NCBI RefSeq assembly: GCF_900177325.1
Contig: NZ_FXBL01000004.1
Span: 1,488,001-1,552,000, forward strand
Direction of reading: 5' to 3'
Length of the DNA stretch: 64,000 nt
Source: Mesorhizobium australicum
GTDB taxonomy: Bacteria; Pseudomonadota; Alphaproteobacteria; Rhizobiales; Rhizobiaceae
The notes beneath the pieces are model-generated. The model saw only the letters and a list, made by a program, of their open reading frames with translations, had not been told where the DNA came from and made no database searches. Shown here piece by piece: positions 34,185-42,402 of this stretch. Both the position numbers and the translations under genes were made by a program. Position 1 is the first letter of the stretch; each line of letters begins with the position of its first letter.

Positions 34185-35222
34185 TCAGAAGGACAAGGAA
34201 TCAGGCTCTACCGGCGGGCCGGTCCAGCGGAAGTTTGGGACCGACCTACTCTCCTTGGGGTTGAAGCGCAGGATGAGGAAATCGCGCAATCTACACGTGG
34301 CCGGCGACAGTACCCGATCGCTGAGCCATGTCAGCTGGACGGTGTCGCCGATATCGTAGATCGGAAGGTTCACGCGTTCGCCCACTCCCTGGCCCATGTG
34401 GGTGTCGCTCGCCGGAGAGCCCGCATTCGCGTACACGTCGAGACCTTGGCCGATCGCAACGGGCAGGACGGTCAACAGCTGGGCTTCGCGCAGCAAGGCG
34501 AGGCTCAGGACCAGGGAATTAGTTTCGATCACATCAGCGGGAAACGGCAGGTCGAGTTTCTTGAGCAAGACTTCAAGATGGCGCCGGGTGCGGGTGCCGA
34601 TCGGCGCCACGCACCACGGATACTGGACTGCGTCCCTCCATACAGGGTTCGACTCGGCCAACAGCGGATGCCCTCGGCTGGCGAAAATCATATGATGCGC
34701 GGCCTTGATCGGGACGCTCACGTGTTTGAAGCGCGGTTCGTCATCGGCGAGAGGGCTGATGATGAGATCGACGTGGCCGCGCTCCGCCTGTTCCATCAGC
34801 TCGTGATAAGGTGCGTCGATCAGGCTCACCGCTATTTTCGGAAAGATCGCCTTGAACCTGGCCACGGCGGTTGCGAGGTTCGGCAGAAGCGCATAGGTCC
34901 GTATCCCGACCACGACGCTGCCATGCACGCCTTCGCGCAGATGCATCAGTTCGTCGTTGACGGAGTCGATCTCGCTCAAAATCAGGTAGGCGGCATCAAT
35001 CAGTCTCGCGCCGATCTCGGTCGGCTGCCAGCGTTCGAGGTCATGCCTGAAAAGCGGCATGCCAATGATGTCCTCGATCTCGGCTTTCGTCTTCGACACG
35101 GCCGCTTGGGTGACGCCCATCTGCTCGGCGGCCAGGCTGATCGACTTCATCTCATTGATCGCCCGGATGAGGCGCAGATGGCGGATCTTCAGGCGCTGAC
35201 GAAGGAAATTGGTGCTGATCAT
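34185..35222 (-). CDS. LysR-family transcriptional regulator
   Basis: A 345-residue LysR regulator. The N-terminal winged helix-turn-helix (about 10-70) reads LKIRHLRLIRAINEMKSISLAAEQMGVTQAAVSKTKAEIEDIIGMPLF in pieces; the C-terminal effector-binding domain (about 100-310) follows. It is somewhat longer than the 300-residue norm, with a C-terminal tail. The gene lies between the hydrolase trio and the TRAP operon. Copies of ATAACCrTTTrGT occur 26 bases before its own start, ahead of the trio, and ahead of the LLM operon, so it probably controls all of module 1 in response to a pathway intermediate. Confidence 0.92.
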   Translation of the reverse strand: MISTNFLRQRLKIRHLRLIRAINEMKSISLAAEQMGVTQAAVSKTKAEIEDIIGMPLFRHDLERWQPTEIGARLIDAAYLILSEIDSVNDELMHLREGVHGSVVVGIRTYALLPNLATAVARFKAIFPKIAVSLIDAPYHELMEQAERGHVDLIISPLADDEPRFKHVSVPIKAAHHMIFASRGHPLLAESNPVWRDAVQYPWCVAPIGTRTRRHLEVLLKKLDLPFPADVIETNSLVLSLALLREAQLLTVLPVAIGQGLDVYANAGSPASDTHMGQGVGERVNLPIYDIGDTVQLTWLSDRVLSPATCRLRDFLILRFNPKESRSVPNFRWTGPPVEPDSLSF

Positions 35223-35244
35223 AGGTCTCTCACCGGCGCTCAGG

Positions 35245-35263
35245 AATAACCATTTGGTTAACT
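35245..35263. promoter_or_regulatory. Candidate LysR operator C in the lysR/dctP intergenic region
   Basis: AATAACCATTTGGTTAACTG; AACCA-TT-TGGTT is a perfect 5-bp dyad. It lies 23 bases upstream of the LysR start codon, suited to autorepression, and about 300 bases before dctP on the other strand. It shares ATAACC.TTT.GT with sites A and B. Confidence 0.55.
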
Positions 35264-35558
35264 GAATTCAACATTACGTGGAATTTTCATACCATCGTCA
35301 TGTTTGCTAGCGTCCAAACGCGGTCGTTGGAACTGTCCAAGACAGACAAGGCCGGGAGCGGAAAAGGCAAGGGCGCGGTCGAAAAGGCTGCCCGGAGCTT
35401 CGCAGGCGCGGAGTACTATTCCGAGCCGGCGTATCACCCTGGCAATATGCGTTTTCGATCTTCGGCTAGGCGGGGTGCTGCAAGCGCGGCTGCTCCGGTG
35501 CGTCGTCGCGCCAACTTTTTCCGAACCTGCGGATGGGGAAAATCGAGGAGAACCAAGA
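35264..35558 (+). promoter_or_regulatory. Leader of TRAP operon 1
   Basis: A 295-base stretch with no gene I can support: open frames run through it in two phases, but neither resembles a protein and both continue into dctP or its shadow. It presumably holds the dctP promoter. The only clear signal is the GAGGAG ribosome-binding site just before 35559. Confidence 0.4.
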
Positions 35559-36581
35559 ATGTTCTGGAAAAAAGCAGTCCTGAGTCTGGTGGTGGCCGGC
35601 TTCTTCGGCATGAACGCGGCGAAGGCGGAAACCGAGTTCACTTTCTCGTCTTGGATACCTTGGACGCACGGGCTGAACGTCCATCTCTACATTCCGTGGG
35701 CGGAGGCGGTCGAGAAGGCGTCGAACGGGGAAATCAAGATCCGATTTCTCCCCAAAAGCGTCGCAGCGCCGCGGGCCTATCTCGATGCGGTCCGGACCGG
35801 CCAGACGGACATCGGCTTCGGTACGCACTCCTATTCGCCGCAACTCTTTGCCGCGTATCACTTCACCGATTTCCCCTTTCTGGGAGACCGTTCCGTCGTG
35901 ACATCGGTGGCATTGCAACGCACGCATGACAAATTCCTCGCCGACAAGAACCTCTACGATGGCGTCCAGCTGATCGGCATTAATACGCTGGGCCCAGGCC
36001 TTCTCTTCCACCGCACAAAGCTGATCAAATCGCCCGAGGATATGGTTGGGCAGAAGATCCGCACCGGCGGCGAGATCACGCGGCGGTTGGTCGAAGGGCT
36101 TGGAGGCGTATCCGTGGCCCAGCCGATCACCAAGGCTTATGAGCTCCTGTCGACCGGTGTCGTCGACGGACACGCAGGACACTGGGAGCAGCTCGTCGGC
36201 TTCAAGCTCGCCGAAGTGCTTCCCTACGCGACGATCATCCCCGGAGGCCTCAACAGCGGCAGTATGTATTTGATGGTCAACAAGGCGAAATACGACTCCC
36301 TTTCGCCGGTCGGCAAGGCGGCATTCGACAAATACTCCGGCGAGGTCTTCGCCAAGATGGCCGGCGAAGCCTGGGACAAGATCAACGACGAAGGCAAGGC
36401 AGCGGCAGTGGCCGCAGGCACGACGATCGCTGACGCTCCCGACGCCGTCATCGATGCGATGAAGAAAGTCAGCGTGGAGTTCGAAGCAGAATACTACAAG
36501 GAGGTTGCCGCGACCGACTTGGACGGGAAGGCCATCCTGGACTACTTCCGCTCCCAGGTCGATGAGCTGAAGGCGAAATGA
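35559..36581 (+). CDS. dctP: TRAP transporter substrate-binding protein (DctP-like), system 1
   Basis: A 340-residue periplasmic solute receptor. A Sec signal MFWKKAVLSLVVAGFFGMNAAKA leads into mature ETEFTFSSWIPWTHGLNVHL. The DctP region containing the conserved carboxylate-binding Arg is in MVGQKIRTGGEITRRLVEG. GAGGAG precedes the ATG by about 7 bases; the longer open frame upstream is not coding-like. The stop overlaps the small-permease start (ATGA). TRAP receptors usually bind organic acids, which fits an aromatic or ring-fission acid as ligand. Upstream LysR site C may control it. Confidence 0.92.
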   Translation: MFWKKAVLSLVVAGFFGMNAAKAETEFTFSSWIPWTHGLNVHLYIPWAEAVEKASNGEIKIRFLPKSVAAPRAYLDAVRTGQTDIGFGTHSYSPQLFAAYHFTDFPFLGDRSVVTSVALQRTHDKFLADKNLYDGVQLIGINTLGPGLLFHRTKLIKSPEDMVGQKIRTGGEITRRLVEGLGGVSVAQPITKAYELLSTGVVDGHAGHWEQLVGFKLAEVLPYATIIPGGLNSGSMYLMVNKAKYDSLSPVGKAAFDKYSGEVFAKMAGEAWDKINDEGKAAAVAAGTTIADAPDAVIDAMKKVSVEFEAEYYKEVAATDLDGKAILDYFRSQVDELKAK

Positions 36582-37126
36582 GCGCGAAGCCGGAGCACGA
36601 CGCCGCGCGCAAGGGCATCACGCACTGGCTCGGCGACCTGCCGAGCCGTGCCCTGGCCCTGATCGCCGGTCTGATACTTTTCGCGATGATGCTTCTGACG
36701 CTGTTCGACGTCGCAGGTCGTTACCTCTTCAACAGCCCGCTGCCTGCAACATCCGAGCTGATAGCCCTCATGATCGCAGGCCTCGTATTCTGCGCTCTTC
36801 CCTACGTCTGTTTCAGGGAAATGCACGTTACGATCGACATTCTCGACGACGTCGTTCCTGACTGGCTCAAGCGCATCCAGGGCGTGTTCGTAAATGTCTT
36901 CTCCGCGGTTGCGCTGCTGGTGATTGCATGGCGGCTCTACGAGATGTCGATCACGCACTACCGCTACGAAGAAGTGTCCGATGAATTGCTGATGCCTTTT
37001 TGGCCCTTCACCGCAGCCATGGCGTTTCTTGGCGTTGTGGCGGCTTGGGCGCAAATCTGCGCGGCGGCCCAATATGCAACGGGTGCGAGGTCCACGCCCG
37101 CGCAATCTTATCACGGCGGAGAGTAG
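36578..37126 (+). CDS. dctQ: TRAP transporter small permease (DctQ-like), system 1
   Basis: A 182-residue inner-membrane protein with four hydrophobic segments (about 20-42, 57-78, 97-117 and 142-162), the DctQ layout. The typical LFDVAGRYLFNSPLPATSEL segment follows the first helix. It starts inside the dctP stop codon and ends 1 base before the dctM GTG. It couples the receptor to the large permease. Confidence 0.9.
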   Translation: MSAKPEHDAARKGITHWLGDLPSRALALIAGLILFAMMLLTLFDVAGRYLFNSPLPATSELIALMIAGLVFCALPYVCFREMHVTIDILDDVVPDWLKRIQGVFVNVFSAVALLVIAWRLYEMSITHYRYEEVSDELLMPFWPFTAAMAFLGVVAAWAQICAAAQYATGARSTPAQSYHGGE

Positions 37127-37127
37127 G

Positions 37128-38828
37128 GTGACCGAAGCACTGGTGGGTTTTGCAGCGCTTCTGCTGCTGTCGTTCATGCGCGTGCCGATCGCCTTCGCAA
37201 TGGCGGTGGTCGGCGGACTGGGCATGCTGTGGGTCGCCAGCGCATCGGCGGCGTTCGCGAACATCGGACAGACCGCGTTCGACGCGGCGGTCAATTACGA
37301 ACTCTCCGTAATGCCGCTCTTCGTGCTCATGGGCAACTTCATCACCCGTGCACGGCTGTCGGATGAACTCTACGCGGCCTCCTACGCCTTCCTGGGGCAT
37401 CGACGCGGCGGACTCGCCATGGCGACGGTCGTGGCCTGCGGCGGCTTCGGTGCGGTCTGCGGATCCTCGCTCGCGACCGCAGCGACGATGTCGAAGGTCG
37501 CGATGCCCTCAATGCGCCGATACGGCTATGACGACGGCCTAGCCGCCGGATCGGTGGCCGCCGGCGGAACGCTGGGTATCCTCATTCCGCCGAGCGTCCT
37601 TCTCGTTCTCTACGGCATCATGACCCAGACAAGCATCGGCAAGCTCTTTGCCGCGGGCATCGCTCCCGGAATTGTCGGCATCTGCTTCTACCTGCTGGCC
37701 GTACAGTCCGTCATCGCGCTCTGGCCCCAGCTTGGTCCGCCCGGGGAGCGGTCGAACTGGGCTTCGCGCCTGGCGGCGCTGCGTGGCGTCTGGGGCGTGC
37801 TGCTTCTTTTTGGAATCGTGATGGGTGGAATCTATGGAGGTGTCTTCACGCCGACCGAGGCGGCCGGCATCGGCGCCGCGGGTGCGTTCCTCTTCTTCCT
37901 TGGACGCAAGCAGACGTTGGCGGAACTGCTTCATCATTTGGCGGTCGTGTCCGTCGCCGGCGTGATCTTGATGGGGGCGCTGCTGCTCTTGCGGTTGCTG
38001 ACCGGCGGCGCTGTCGGGACATCCCTTGCCGCCGCGGTGTTCACCGTGGTGCTCGCGCTTGTCAGCCTCGGGCTCCTACGGCGTCATGCGGGATCCGGTG
38101 AGAATGTCTTGGCGCGGCTTTCCGGCGCTTCGGCCATGCTCGCCGTGCAGCTTGCCGCCATTCTGGTGCTCTTGGCAGTGTTGGCCGGCATTTCGCGCGG
38201 AACAACAGGTGCCGTCCAGTTCATTGGCTCGAATGGACCCTTTGCCGTGCTGTCGCTGCTCTTTTGCGCTCTTGCCGGAAAGCTGACCTACTCGGCGCGC
38301 GCCTGGGGCGAGGTCTACGAAACCCTGCTCGAAAGCGCAGTGACGGTCGCGTCGCTCTTTACGGTGCTGATTGGTGCCTTGCTCTTCGCGAACTTCGTCA
38401 ACTACACGACGTTTCCCGACGTGCTGCTGGAAATCACGAGAACGTTCGAGGGCAGCCCGTGGCTGGTGCTGGTATCAATCCTGGCAATCTACATCGTGCT
38501 CGGCTGCGTGTTCGAGAGCCTGTCGATGATTCTTCTCACCGTGCCGATCTTCTTCCCCGTCATAATAGAGCTTGCGCCGGGCTTCGGCTTGACTGCGGAC
38601 GAAGCCGCCATCTGGTTTGGCATCGTCGTGGTCGTCGTCACTGAGATCAGCCTCATAACCCCTCCTGTCGGATTGAACGTCTTCGTTCTGAGGGGGCTGC
38701 TGCCTGATGTCTCGACCACTACGATCTTCCGTGGCGTGACGGCGTTCTGGATCGCCGACATCTTCAGACTGGCAGTAATTGCCGCCTTGCCCATCGTCAG
38801 CCTCTGGTTGACGCAGTTCGTCAAATAG
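37128..38828 (+). CDS. dctM: TRAP transporter large permease (DctM-like) with extra membrane region
   Basis: A 566-residue multispanning permease. The DctM family hallmark GHRRGGLAMATVVACGGFGAVCGSS and GSVAAGGTLGILIPPSVLLVLYG are clear, as is the C-terminal half YIVLGCVFESLSMILLTVPIFFPVI and TEISLITPPVGLNVFVLRG. It is about 130 residues longer than the second DctM here (433). The extra part lies around residues 285-400 and is strongly hydrophobic (VILMGALLLLRLLTG, LARLSGASAMLAVQLAAILVLLAVLAG), adding perhaps three or four helices in mid-protein. A GTG start at 37128 with GGCGGAG upstream follows dctQ directly. It uses an ion gradient to import the DctP ligand. Confidence 0.9.
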   Translation: MTEALVGFAALLLLSFMRVPIAFAMAVVGGLGMLWVASASAAFANIGQTAFDAAVNYELSVMPLFVLMGNFITRARLSDELYAASYAFLGHRRGGLAMATVVACGGFGAVCGSSLATAATMSKVAMPSMRRYGYDDGLAAGSVAAGGTLGILIPPSVLLVLYGIMTQTSIGKLFAAGIAPGIVGICFYLLAVQSVIALWPQLGPPGERSNWASRLAALRGVWGVLLLFGIVMGGIYGGVFTPTEAAGIGAAGAFLFFLGRKQTLAELLHHLAVVSVAGVILMGALLLLRLLTGGAVGTSLAAAVFTVVLALVSLGLLRRHAGSGENVLARLSGASAMLAVQLAAILVLLAVLAGISRGTTGAVQFIGSNGPFAVLSLLFCALAGKLTYSARAWGEVYETLLESAVTVASLFTVLIGALLFANFVNYTTFPDVLLEITRTFEGSPWLVLVSILAIYIVLGCVFESLSMILLTVPIFFPVIIELAPGFGLTADEAAIWFGIVVVVVTEISLITPPVGLNVFVLRGLLPDVSTTTIFRGVTAFWIADIFRLAVIAALPIVSLWLTQFVK

Positions 38829-38922
38829 TGGTGATCGCGGCGACCAGCTTTGGCTCGTCTTCAATCGGACGAAGAGTGCCAATCATGACCCAGGTGATCA
38901 CGCCTGCTGCTGCGGCGCGGGC

Positions 38923-39123
38923 GTGACGACGTCATTCCTTCCGAACGTCATCTTCGCGGCGACCATCCACAAGGCGCGGGGCATGACGGTGGATCGCACC
39001 CATGTCCTGGCGACACCGGGTATCGATGCCTATGGCACCTATCTCGCGGTCTCACTCCATCGCGACGGCGTGGATCTGCAGTACGGTCGCGATGATTTTG
39101 CCAGCCAGGACAAGCTGACCTAA
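38923..39123 (+). pseudogene. TraA relaxase/helicase C-terminal relic
   Basis: A 66-codon frame reading ...NVIFAATIHKARGMTVDRTHVLATPGIDAYGTYLAVSLHRDGVDLQYGRDDFASQDKL resembles the helicase-end region of Ti/rhizobial TraA conjugative relaxases (TIHK(S/A)QGMTVDR.HVLA, YVALSRHRDGVDLHYGRDDF). The relaxase domain and the rest of the protein are absent. A short relic between two catabolic modules suggests past assembly through conjugative plasmids or ICEs. Confidence 0.8.
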
Positions 39124-39386
39124 GCGTGATGCGGCGTTGGCATCCAGCCGGAATGGACGCAGCAGTTGCCGACACGGGCGAAAGCGGTCACAGCGATACT
39201 TGCTAGCAAAAGACAGCTTAGCGCCCAATCCCGAGGACGTTCGACGCATTGCGCCCGCGCCATCGACTCGCAACGGGTCGGCGGCGCAGTTGTCCGTGGA
39301 CCGGACGGCCCAGCCGAGCGCGTAGACTTTATGGGCCTCCCGGTATTTTCAATCGGAGCAGTTGTTGGAACAAGGAGCGCGGCAGC
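39124..39386. other. Spacer between TraA relic and FAD monooxygenase
   Basis: No supported gene. Several short frames cross it, but none has a recognisable product. The end of the spacer carries AAGGAG ahead of the monooxygenase. A promoter for module 2 is probably here, but I cannot place one confidently. Confidence 0.4.
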
Positions 39387-41018
39387 ATGCCAACTTACCC
39401 TTCCCGCACCCAGGTCGTGATCGTCGGCGCGGGTCCAACGGGATTGACGGTGGCCAATCTTCTGGCGGCCTATGGCGTGAATTTCGTCGTGCTTGACCGC
39501 GAGCCGGGACCGATGAACCTGCCGCGTGCCATCGTTCTGGATGACGAAGGCGCGCGAACCTTGCAAGTGTTCGGGCTCGACAAGAGCTATGTCGCGCACA
39601 CGATGAAGGCGGTCGGCTCCAAGTATCTCGATGATGCAGGCAACTGCATCGCCGAGACGGGCGCAGGACCTGAAACCTATGGTTTCGCCAAGAGGCAGTA
39701 CATTTACCAGCCCGAGCTTGAGCGGGCTCTACGTGAGCGGCTCGAAGAACAGGCGCCGGGCTGTCTGTTCTTCGCCTCGGACGTCACGCTCGTTTCGGAG
39801 GTGAGCGACGAACCGGTCGTGAACGTCACCGACGAAAGCGGCAGGCAGCACCAGATCAAAACCGAGTGGGTTCTCGCCTGCGATGGCGGAAGAAGTCCGA
39901 TCCGCGAGAGCCTTCGCATCGGCATGTCCGGCAACACGTACACGCAAGACTGGATCGTTCTCGACATGATCGAAGATCCAGATCCTTCCAGATTCTCGAA
40001 GTTCTATTGCAGCTCCATCCGGCCGACGGTCAGCGTGCCTGCGCCGAATGGAGGGCGTCGATACGAGTTCATGCTCCTTCCTGGCGAGAAGCGGGAAGAC
40101 GTTCTCGCCGACAGCTTCCTTGCCGACCTGCTGAAACCTTTTCGGGACTACGATAGCTCCAAGGTCCTGCGTAAGACCGTGTATACGTTCCACGCTCGGA
40201 TGGCCGACAGGTTCAGGTCCGGGCGGATCCTCCTCCTTGGAGACTCGGCACATCTCACCCCTCCCTTCGCCGGACAAGGGATGAATGCGGGCCTGCGCGA
40301 CGCCCATAACGTCGCCTGGAAGATAGCCGCCGCGGTAAAGGGCGGCGCCGATGCGGCGATTCTGGACAGCTACGAGTTGGAACGGCGCAAGCCGGCATGG
40401 GATATGATCCTGGTCGCGGTCACCATGGGCAACTTCGTGATGCCGGCCGATGCCGAACAGCTGCGGTTCAGAGAACTGCTGCTCGCTGCGCTGGGACCGT
40501 ATCCGAACGTGCGGGACTATCTGATCCAGATGAAGTTCAAGCCGCGGCCGCGATATGCCGAAGGCCTGTTCCTCGATCTGGATATCCCCTGTTTCGAGGC
40601 GTCACTTGTGGGCGAGATGATTCCGCAGCCGCGGGTCCCGAGCGGTGGAGGAGCCGTTCTCCTGGACGAGAGGCTGGGGCCGGGATTTGCGCTCATCACA
40701 CAGTCGCCGGCGGCCAGGGCAGCCGCGATTGGCGTCGGTCACGAGATGCTAGGTCTCCCGATGGCGCACGTGCATCTCGACAACGGCGATCCGTTCGCGG
40801 ATACCGCCAACTGGATGCGGATCGATCCGTCTGCCCGACCGCTGCTCACACACCGCGATCAGGTGATGCTCGTCCGTCCGGACCGCTACTGTGCCGCGAG
40901 CTTCGATCCTGCGGAACTGGTGAGCGGCCTGAGCCGCTACAGGTCGTTGTTCTCGAGGGTCAACCTGGCGAGTTCGTCGGCAATCGAACGTGCGGTGGCT
41001 TTCAGCGCATCGCCGTGA
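39387..41018 (+). CDS. FAD-dependent aromatic monooxygenase (MhpA-like)
   Basis: A 543-residue class A flavoprotein hydroxylase resembling 3-(3-hydroxyphenyl)propionate hydroxylase MhpA and related phenol hydroxylases, which add OH ortho to a ring hydroxyl using NAD(P)H and O2. The ADP-binding VIVGAGPTGLTVANLLAAYG, the DG motif VLACDGGRSPIRESL and the second FAD motif GRILLLGDSAHLTPPFAGQGMNAGLRDAHNVAWKI (in pieces) are present. Start ATG 39387 has AGGAG 9 bases upstream. Its 3' end overlaps the convergent iclR gene by 82 bases. With the extradiol dioxygenase at 44.9 kb it would make and cleave a catechol. Confidence 0.9.
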   Translation: MPTYPSRTQVVIVGAGPTGLTVANLLAAYGVNFVVLDREPGPMNLPRAIVLDDEGARTLQVFGLDKSYVAHTMKAVGSKYLDDAGNCIAETGAGPETYGFAKRQYIYQPELERALRERLEEQAPGCLFFASDVTLVSEVSDEPVVNVTDESGRQHQIKTEWVLACDGGRSPIRESLRIGMSGNTYTQDWIVLDMIEDPDPSRFSKFYCSSIRPTVSVPAPNGGRRYEFMLLPGEKREDVLADSFLADLLKPFRDYDSSKVLRKTVYTFHARMADRFRSGRILLLGDSAHLTPPFAGQGMNAGLRDAHNVAWKIAAAVKGGADAAILDSYELERRKPAWDMILVAVTMGNFVMPADAEQLRFRELLLAALGPYPNVRDYLIQMKFKPRPRYAEGLFLDLDIPCFEASLVGEMIPQPRVPSGGGAVLLDERLGPGFALITQSPAARAAAIGVGHEMLGLPMAHVHLDNGDPFADTANWMRIDPSARPLLTHRDQVMLVRPDRYCAASFDPAELVSGLSRYRSLFSRVNLASSSAIERAVAFSASP

Positions 41019-41776
41019 GTGCGCACCGCGTCTTCAAACCTCAACGCGGACCCGATCCAGATCATGGTCAGGCAGGCGACGGGGCGATGTTCGGCCATCA
41101 CCGGCGCGGAGATGCTCATGGTACGTTCGTTGAAGCCCCGCATCCGATAGCCCAGACCGATCTGGCGCGTCCGATCGAGGATGAATTCCAGCGGGCCATC
41201 TTCGTGGAATCCCACCTTCTCCTCGCCGAGTTCCGCCCGTAGGGCCTCCAAGACCTGTTCTCTTTCCGCATCGGGCAGATAAGCCAGGTAAGCGCGACCG
41301 CCTGCTGTGTCGAGAACGGGCAGACCTCGGCCCACCATGCCATGGTCGACCGAAAAGGGACTGATGTTGTGCGTGGACTCCCGTATCTCCATCCGGAAGT
41401 TCCGGAACGTGACCAGGTCAAGAGGCCATAGCAGCTTCCGGCCGAGTTTCATCATCTGCGGCACGGCGATCTGCGCAACCCAGTCTTTGTCCCTGAAGCC
41501 CGAACTCAAGGATTTGGTCTGCAAGGTCGGGCGCCACATATCCCCGGACTGACTGCGGATCACGAAACCCAGGCCCTCGAGGGTCTCGAGCAGCCTGTAG
41601 GCGGTCGGGCGTGGGACCCCAGCCAGCTTGGCGATATCCGCGGCCTTCATTCCATTGTGCCTGTTCACGGCCTGGAGGATTGCCAGACCGCGTTGCAGCG
41701 AACGCACTGAACCGAAGTTTGAAATGGCAAGCCACCCCTGTTCGCGTGATGGACAGTCTGGGGAGCCACATTGCAA
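40937..41776 (-). CDS. IclR-family transcriptional regulator
   Basis: A 279-residue IclR regulator: N-terminal winged helix-turn-helix (about 25-85; SVRSLQRGLAILQAVNRHNGMKAADIAKLAGVPRPTAYRLLETLE in parts) and C-terminal effector domain (about 105-275). The start appears to be a TTG at 41776 with GGAGG 5 bases upstream; no ATG is in frame before the HTH. Such regulators often activate aromatic catabolic operons (MhpR and PcaU types). It is divergent from TRAP operon 2 and overlaps the monooxygenase 3' end by 82 bases, tail to tail. Confidence 0.9.
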   Translation of the reverse strand: MQCGSPDCPSREQGWLAISNFGSVRSLQRGLAILQAVNRHNGMKAADIAKLAGVPRPTAYRLLETLEGLGFVIRSQSGDMWRPTLQTKSLSSGFRDKDWVAQIAVPQMMKLGRKLLWPLDLVTFRNFRMEIRESTHNISPFSVDHGMVGRGLPVLDTAGGRAYLAYLPDAEREQVLEALRAELGEEKVGFHEDGPLEFILDRTRQIGLGYRMRGFNERTMSISAPVMAEHRPVACLTMIWIGSALRFEDAVRTHGDALKATARSIADELARLTLENNDL

Positions 41777-41834
41777 TCAACCCTCCACACGTCAAGTTCA
41801 CATCGCTCCTTTCGGGGCAACGGGAGGAACATCG

Positions 41835-42377
41835 TTGAAATCTACCGAAGCGCGCCTCCGTGCCGCATCCCAGACACTTGCCCTGATCGGTTGCGCCGGC
41901 TTGCTGGGGCTCGCGGTCATGACATCGCTCGATGTACTCCTGCGCTGGTTGGCCGAAACGCCAATCCAGGGCGTGAACGATGTCAGCGCGGTCGTCATGG
42001 CCGTGGTGATCTCGGCATCCATCCCTGCCAATCTCGCGATGAAGCAGAACATCTCCGTCGAGGTGTTCGGATCCCTCGCGGGCGGTCGAGCGAAGAGTGC
42101 ACTGGTCGCCTTTGCGAGCCTCGTTTCGCTGATTTTCATCATCCTCGTTGCCTGGCAAATCGTGCCTTACACCGCCAACTTGCGAGTGAACGGCGACCGT
42201 ACATGGGTGCTGGCATGGCCGGTATGGCCCTGTTGGACGGCAGCGAGCGTCATGCTGATCTTCGCGGCCGTCGTCCAGCTGTCTGTGTTCCTGGCCGATG
42301 TGGCAGCGCTGGTGCGAGGCGGAAACAGCTCGCCGGACCCGGAGGATGATCCGGCCGCCACCGACGCCCACCTCTGA
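41835..42377 (+). CDS. dctQ: TRAP transporter small permease (DctQ-like), system 2
   Basis: A 180-residue inner-membrane protein with four hydrophobic segments (LALIGCAGLLGLAVMTSLDV, VSAVVMAVVISASIPA, ALVAFASLVSLIFIILVAW, ASVMLIFAAVVQLSVFLA). A TTG start at 41835 follows GGAGGAAC, a good ribosome-binding site; no nearer ATG fits. First gene of a Q-M-P ordered operon, unlike system 1 which is P-Q-M. It lies 58 bases from the divergent iclR start, so both probably share one regulatory region. Confidence 0.88.
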   Translation: MKSTEARLRAASQTLALIGCAGLLGLAVMTSLDVLLRWLAETPIQGVNDVSAVVMAVVISASIPANLAMKQNISVEVFGSLAGGRAKSALVAFASLVSLIFIILVAWQIVPYTANLRVNGDRTWVLAWPVWPCWTAASVMLIFAAVVQLSVFLADVAALVRGGNSSPDPEDDPAATDAHL

Positions 42378-42402
42378 TCCCATTCATCGCGAGGACGTGG
42401 TC

